DNA of 10,999 bases from Lentisphaeria bacterium. GTDB taxonomy: Bacteria; Verrucomicrobiota; Lentisphaeria; Oligosphaerales; Oligosphaeraceae. Shown here one piece after another: positions 7,351 to 10,999 of the stretch. The stretch is from positions 1-10,999 of the forward strand of contig JAEDNB010000056.1 of assembly GCA_016302725.1 (NCBI GenBank), in the 5' to 3' direction. The stretch's first letter is position 1, and each line of letters starts with the position of its first letter. The notes under the pieces were generated by a model that saw only the letters and a list, made by a program, of their open reading frames with translations, did no database searches and was not told where the DNA came from. The position numbers were made by a program, and so were the translations under genes.

Positions 7351-7820
7351 CCTACCGCCCACGCAATCCCCTGATGGGGACGAGGATTGTCATCTACACC
7401 ATCGCCGTCCTGGCCATGGCATGGGTCTTCTGGCGCCAGGACCGCCGCCAGGCGCAAATGCCCGCCGCCCCAGGCAAGGCGGAGGAGCCCGCCCTCCAGG
7501 CGGAGCCACCCCAGGGCGCCGCCTCCCCCATGCTGGTGGTGCTGACGAGGGAGGCGGACCAGGAAGAGGGGAGGAAACTGTCGGCGCTGGCCGCCGGCGA
7601 CCCGGGCCTCCGCAACGCCTTCTCCGTGGTCAGCGTGACTGTGGTGGGCCCCGAAGGGGAGGAGGCGCTTCCCGCCTGGGGATGCCAGGCCAGTGACCTC
7701 CCCTTGGCCATCCTCTTCGACCAGCAGGGGAAGGAAGTGGCCAGGGGAAAGGCGCCCCGCACCCTCCAGGAACTGGAGGGATTCCGCCAATGTCTGCCCC
7801 CCAGCCACCAGGCCCCCTGA
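7347..7820 (+). CDS. Membrane-anchored thioredoxin-like protein lacking CxxC (hypothetical)
   Basis: This is a 157-residue protein not recognised as a named family. One hydrophobic segment (residues 12-29, IVIYTIAVLAMAWVF) follows a positively charged N-terminus and looks like an uncleaved anchor, giving a periplasmic C-terminal domain. Residues 30-60 are a Pro/Ala/Gln linker. Residues 61-150 follow a thioredoxin-like order: strand MLVVLT, helix, strand FSVVSVTV, helix, then DLPLAILFDQQGKEVARGKA with Pro119 in the place of the cis-proline, and a last helix. No CxxC occurs where the active site should be (the sequence there is T-R-E-A-D-Q). The only cysteines are 113 and 149. The fold assignment is inference from pattern alone. 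The start overlaps the rdgB stop (ATGA), and AGGAGG (7337-7342) lies four bases upstream, supporting expression as the third gene of the unit. Confidence 0.7.
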   Translation: MTYRPRNPLMGTRIVIYTIAVLAMAWVFWRQDRRQAQMPAAPGKAEEPALQAEPPQGAASPMLVVLTREADQEEGRKLSALAAGDPGLRNAFSVVSVTVVGPEGEEALPAWGCQASDLPLAILFDQQGKEVARGKAPRTLQELEGFRQCLPPSHQAP

Positions 7821-7871
7821 CCCCACTGGCGACGGCGTCGGAAAACGGGGAAGAAATCCAAGTTCCGGAAG

Positions 7872-7899
7872 TGGAAAATTGTCCATGCCCCGTTATAGT
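7872..7899 (+). promoter_or_regulatory. Promoter of tRNA-Gly
   Basis: TGGAAA (7872-7877) and TATAGT (7894-7899) are separated by 16 bases, as at the tRNA-Leu promoter. The -10 begins the same 16-base block TATAGTATCCCCGTTT (7894-7909). The tRNA starts 20 bases after the -10, so little 5' leader is expected. Confidence 0.72.
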
Positions 7900-7919
7900 A
7901 TCCCCGTTTTCCCGACGAT

Positions 7920-7993
7920 GCGGGTGTAGCATAATGGTAATGCTTCGGCCCTCCAAGCCGACCACGTGGGTCCGATTCCCATCACCCGCTCCA
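7920..7993 (+). tRNA. tRNA-Gly(UCC) with C33, C48 and C55
   Basis: This is a 74-base tRNA with encoded CCA. The acceptor stem GCGGGTG/CACCCGC is perfect. The D arm is GCAT/ATGC with the loop GG, the anticodon arm is TCGGC/GCCGA, and the T stem is GTGGG/CCCAT with one G-T. The seven-base anticodon loop CCTCCAA gives anticodon TCC (7952-7954), reading GGA and GGG. Three residues deviate from the tRNA consensus: position 33 is C (7951) instead of the near-invariant U, position 55 is C (7972) instead of U, and position 48 is C (7965) opposite A15 (7934), where A15-U48 is expected. Stems are intact and promoter and terminator are present, so simple decay is unlikely. GGA is frequent in the neighbouring genes, so a tRNA of this specificity is needed. 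Confidence 0.93.
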
Positions 7994-8004
7994 AATCTTT
8001 TCCC

Positions 8005-8033
8005 AAAAGGCCGCCGCGTGCGGTCTTTTTTTT
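8005..8033 (+). terminator. Rho-independent terminator after tRNA-Gly
   Basis: AAAAGGCCGC (8005-8014) pairs with GCGGTCTTTT (8020-8029) with one G-T wobble and the loop CGCGT. The T-run continues to 8033. It starts 12 bases after the tRNA end. Confidence 0.93.
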
Positions 8034-8154
8034 GGCGAAAACCCGGGACGGAGGCCCGGCGCGCCAAATCAATCCACCATGCGGCACAGGCCTCCCCAAT
8101 CCCGCCGTCTCCCTTCCGGGAGATGGTCCGGCTTTGCCTTGCGCCGCCACCAAG

Positions 8155-8160
8155 AGGAGG
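8155..8160 (+). promoter_or_regulatory. Strong Shine-Dalgarno for rubrerythrin
   Basis: AGGAGG lies nine bases before ATG 8170, within GAGGAGGAAAT. It fixes the rubrerythrin start despite the frame being open further upstream, and shows that this organism uses the canonical anti-Shine-Dalgarno pairing. Confidence 0.85.
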
Positions 8161-8169
8161 AAATCCCCG

Positions 8170-8718
8170 ATGAAGCGTTATGTCTGCCCCGTCTGCGGCT
8201 ACACCTATGAAGGCGAGGAACCCCCTGCCAAGTGCCCCCAGTGCGGCGTCCCCGGCGAAAAGTTCCTGGTGAAGGAAATCACCAATGAAAAGAAGGTCTG
8301 GGCCTGCGAGCACGTGATTGGCGTGGGCAAGGACGTGGATCCCGAGGTGAAGCAGGGCCTCATCGACAATTTCAACGGCGAGTGCACCGAGGTCGGAATG
8401 TACCTGGCCATGTCCCGCCAGGCCGAGCGGGAAGGCTATCCCGAAATCGCCGAGGCCTACAAGCGCTACGCCTTCGAGGAGGCCGAGCACGCCGCCAAGT
8501 TCGCGGAACTCCTGGGGGATGTCCTGGTCGCCGACACCAAGAAGAACGTCTCCATGCGCGCCGACGCCGAACAGGGCGCCTGCGAGGGCAAGTTGATGCT
8601 CGCCAAGCGCGCCAAGGAACTGGGGTACGACGCCATCCATGACACCGTCCACGAAATGGCCAAGGACGAAGCCCGCCACGGCGCCGGCTTCGAGGGCCTC
8701 CTGAAGCGCTACTTCTAA
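8170..8718 (+). CDS. Reverse rubrerythrin (N-terminal rubredoxin, C-terminal diiron domain)
   Basis: This 182-residue cytoplasmic protein probably reduces hydrogen peroxide (and possibly oxygen) to water using electrons passed through its rubredoxin iron; such proteins protect anaerobes from oxidative stress. The rubredoxin-type iron site comes first: C6-P-V-C9-G and C22-P-Q-C25-G. A linker follows, then a four-helix ferritin-like domain. Likely diiron ligands are Glu71 or Glu74, the EEAEH motif (Glu104, His107), Glu134 or Glu139, and DEARH (Glu167, His170). The rubredoxin-first order is the reverse of classical rubrerythrin and is the hallmark of the revRbr group described in clostridia. It has its own Shine-Dalgarno and terminator and appears monocistronic. 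No convincing promoter was seen in the 136 bases between the tRNA-Gly terminator and the start, which hold only a small CCGGG/CCCGG hairpin (8043-8059). Confidence 0.92.
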   Translation: MKRYVCPVCGYTYEGEEPPAKCPQCGVPGEKFLVKEITNEKKVWACEHVIGVGKDVDPEVKQGLIDNFNGECTEVGMYLAMSRQAEREGYPEIAEAYKRYAFEEAEHAAKFAELLGDVLVADTKKNVSMRADAEQGACEGKLMLAKRAKELGYDAIHDTVHEMAKDEARHGAGFEGLLKRYF

Positions 8719-8745
8719 CGGTTCCGCCCAGAAAGGCGAAAACAG

Positions 8746-8791
8746 CCCCTCCCCGGCCTACGCAAAAGGCAGGAGAGGGGTTTTCTTTTTT
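8746..8791 (+). terminator. Rho-independent terminator after rubrerythrin
   Basis: CCCCTC (8746-8751) pairs with GAGGGG (8775-8780). The stem continues inward with CC/GG and GCC/GGC separated by single mismatches. A tract TTTTCTTTTTT (8781-8791) follows. It begins 27 bases after the stop codon. Confidence 0.85.
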
Positions 8792-8889
8792 CCCGGAGGG
8801 CACGGAAATGGTCCCTCCGGAAGGGGGGCCATGGCCGCGACGCCCCGGGACTTTTGGGGGCGGCCTCTTCCAGGGAGCCGGGGCTGGCA

Positions 8890-8945
8890 GGAGGGGGCCT
8901 CGCCCTCCGCCGACCTCCTCCGCGCCGGGGCGGAGGGCGCCCTCC
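8890..8945. repeat. Long inverted repeat in the rubrerythrin-lgt gap
   Basis: CGCCCTCCGCC (8901-8911) is the exact reverse complement of GGCGGAGGGCG (8929-8939), with a 17-base loop. Outside it, GGAGGG (8890-8895) pairs with CCCTCC (8940-8945) after a five-base bulge. No T-run follows on either side, so it is not an obvious terminator. Function is unknown. Confidence 0.6.
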
Positions 8946-8977
8946 CAAAACTTCGGAATTTTCCCTGGGGGAAGCAG

Positions 8978-9005
8978 TTGCAATCCGTCTTCGGGGAATT
9001 ACGCT
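8978..9005 (+). promoter_or_regulatory. Weak promoter candidate for lgt-rluD
   Basis: TTGCAA (8978-8983), the same -35 as at tRNA-Leu, is followed after 16 bases by TACGCT (9000-9005), which keeps only the first two and last bases of the -10 consensus. GCTAAT (9003-9008) is an alternative at 19-base spacing. The position, about 95 bases before lgt and downstream of a terminator, is sensible, but the -10 is poor. Confidence 0.35.
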
Positions 9006-9097
9006 AATGGCCGCCCTCGGAGCCCCGCCGACCTGGAGCAGACCGGGGGCGGCATGTTCGCCTGCCTTCCCCGACTTTCTCCCCTTTCCCAGCGCCG

Positions 9098-9927
9098 ATG
9101 TTCTCCCTTCCCTCCGCGACCATTTTCACCCTAGGGCATTTTCAGTTGCGCTGGTATGGGCTTTTTGCCGCCCTGGCGTTGCTGACGGGATATGGGATGC
9201 TGGCCCTGCGGCGGCGCCGGAGCCATTTGACGCTGGAGGAGATTTCGGCGCTGCTGAACTGCAGTGTCCTCTTCGGGATATTGGGGGCGCGCCTGGAGTA
9301 TGTGCGCCGTTTCTGGGGGGAGAGCTTTTCCCGGGACCCCCTGGGAGTCTTCCGGATATGGGAGGGGGGGCTGGTCTTCCAGGGAGGCTTCATCCTTGCG
9401 CTGGTGGCCATCCTGGTGCTCTGCCGCAGGAGGAAATGGTCCATGGGGCGGATCGGGGACCTGATGGCCCCTGCCCTGCCGGCCGCCCACGCCGTGGCGC
9501 GGCTGGGATGCCTCTTCAACGGATGCTGCTTCGGCAAGCCCTGGAGCCACTGGGGCGCCCTCCTCTATCCCCCGGACGGAAACGATGTCCTGCACACCCA
9601 GGCCCTGCAGGGGCTCCTGCCCCCCGGCGCCACCGCCCCGCTCCCCGTCTTCCCCGTCCAGGCCCTGGAGGCACTGTGGTGCCTCCTCCTCACTTGCGCC
9701 ATCCTCCTGGCGGAAAAACGCGGCTGGCTGAACCATAGGCGCTTCTTCCTCTACCTCTTCGGGTACTCCCTGGGACGGCTCCTCCTGGAATTCCTCCGGG
9801 GAGACTACCACCACACGGAACTCCTCACCCCCGCCCAGTGGACCACCGCACTCCTCATCCTCCCCGCCACCCTCGCAGCCCTCCTCTGGAGCCGACGAAA
9901 GAGCCTCCACGACCCCCAAGCAGGAAA

Positions 9928-9931
<4 letters not shown>
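9098..9931 (+). CDS. lgt: Prolipoprotein diacylglyceryl transferase Lgt
   Basis: This 277-residue polytopic inner-membrane enzyme transfers diacylglycerol from phosphatidylglycerol to the lipobox cysteine of prolipoproteins, the first step of lipoprotein maturation. FQLRWYGLFAAL (residues 15-26) is the usual first conserved stretch. IWEGGLVFQGG (87-97) matches the W-x-G-G-(M/L)-x-x-(H/Y)-G-G motif, with Gln95 where E. coli has the important His103. ARLGCLFNGCCFG (134-146) is the signature loop in its cysteine-rich form, with Arg135 and Asn141. YSLGRLLLEFLRGD (223-236) carries the conserved arginine near the C-terminus (Arg227). The start at ATG 9098 matches the family; no Shine-Dalgarno is seen and the upstream bases are CT-rich. 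The stop overlaps the rluD start (ATGA). Leu codon use shifts from TTG/CTG to CTC along the gene. LptE, the lipoprotein partner of the LptD encoded here, would need this pathway. Confidence 0.93.
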
Positions 9932-10890
<959 letters not shown>

Positions 10891-10966
10891 AGTGCGCCCC
10901 GCCCCGTTTCCGGGCATTGCCGTCCCGCAACCCCCACCTTTCCCCGCCCCCCGTCCCTCCCCCCCC

Positions 10967-10999
10967 ATGTCTTACCCGTTTACCAGAAGCCAAGCCATA
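10967..10999 (+). CDS. Possible start of a further gene, cut by the window end
   Basis: ATG followed by ten open codons gives MSYPFTRSQAI. The pattern (F-T-R-S-Q-A) resembles the beginning of glutamate-1-semialdehyde aminotransferase (HemL), but eleven residues cannot establish that. The start follows a C-rich pyrimidine tract, like rhomboid, the SIS protein, lptD and lgt, which mildly supports a real start. The 76 bases between rluD and this ATG contain no clear terminator or promoter. Confidence 0.35.
   Translation, partial: MSYPFTRSQAI

Larger units (their letters stand above)
8792..9097. other. 306-base GC-rich gap with inverted repeats, no gene recognised
   Basis: Frames are open here on both strands, but the translations are low-complexity Arg/Pro/Gly and match nothing. 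The stretch holds a perfect 8-base inverted repeat (8793-8800 with 8813-8820), the palindrome GGCCATGGCC (8827-8836), and a long inverted repeat at 8890-8945. Further on come a weak promoter candidate at 8978-9005 and a CT-rich tract just before lgt. Confidence 0.6.

Noticed and set aside
7950..7956. A shifted anticodon (for example CTC) in the tRNA-Gly loop, with T as U33
   Set aside because: The five-pair anticodon stem and seven-base loop fix the register, and the acceptor, discriminator and D arm match tRNA-Gly; only TCC is consistent.
7920..7993. tRNA-Gly as a decaying pseudogene
   Set aside because: All stems pair, CCA is encoded, and promoter and terminator are intact; decay would also be expected to disrupt stems. 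It remains a fallback if a second UCC gene exists.
7966..8169. N-terminal extension of rubrerythrin beginning inside tRNA-Gly
   Set aside because: It would start within the tRNA and read through its terminator; AGGAGG nine bases before ATG 8170 and the rubredoxin motif fix the start.
8854..9738. A 294-codon + strand frame running into lgt in another frame
   Set aside because: It overlaps 640 bases of a well-supported Lgt, its product is Pro/Gly/Arg-rich, and it has no start signal.

Overview
The window reads as chromosomal housekeeping DNA from a GC-rich, Gram-negative (outer-membrane) bacterium that probably lives without oxygen. LptD implies an LPS-type outer membrane, and a rubredoxin-first (reverse) rubrerythrin is typical of anaerobes. 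The Lgt variant and the SIS-protein subtype would fit the Planctomycetes-Verrucomicrobia-Lentisphaerae group, but this placement is inference. Every supported gene lies on the + strand. Long open frames on the - strand are GC-driven shadows.

Layout. (1) 1-183: the last 39 codons of elongation factor G and its terminator. (2) 184-526: a 343-base GC-rich gap with one weak promoter candidate. (3) 527-4423: rhomboid protease, GmhA-like SIS phosphosugar isomerase and LptD, closely spaced and probably co-transcribed; all three concern the envelope. (4) 4513-4711: promoter, tRNA-Leu(GAG) and terminator. (5) 4892-7820: mnmG, an ITP/XTP pyrophosphatase (rdgB) and a membrane-anchored thioredoxin-like protein without a CxxC, joined by 4-base ATGA overlaps. 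(6) 7872-8033: promoter, tRNA-Gly(UCC) and terminator. (7) 8155-8791: reverse rubrerythrin with a strong Shine-Dalgarno and its own terminator. (8) 8792-9097: a 306-base gap with inverted repeats and a weak promoter candidate. (9) 9098-10890: lgt and an RluD-family pseudouridine synthase, again joined by ATGA. (10) 10967-10999: possible first codons of another gene.

The most notable signal is in the two tRNA genes. tRNA-Gly(UCC) has C at position 33 (normally invariant U), C at 55 (normally U, modified to pseudouridine) and C48 facing A15 (normally A15-U48). tRNA-Leu(GAG) has a C3-A70 mismatch in an otherwise paired acceptor stem. All four anomalies are C where U is expected, and a C-to-U change would repair every one. 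Both tRNAs look otherwise intact, have promoters, terminators and encoded CCA ends, and read codons common in the neighbouring genes. This suggests an undescribed bacterial C-to-U tRNA editing activity. The sequence cannot prove it, but comparing tRNA cDNA with the genome would settle it.

A second theme is translation initiation. The overlapping genes and rubrerythrin have purine-rich Shine-Dalgarno-like sequences, whereas rhomboid, the SIS protein, lptD, lgt and the last partial gene are preceded by pyrimidine-rich tracts with no recognisable Shine-Dalgarno.
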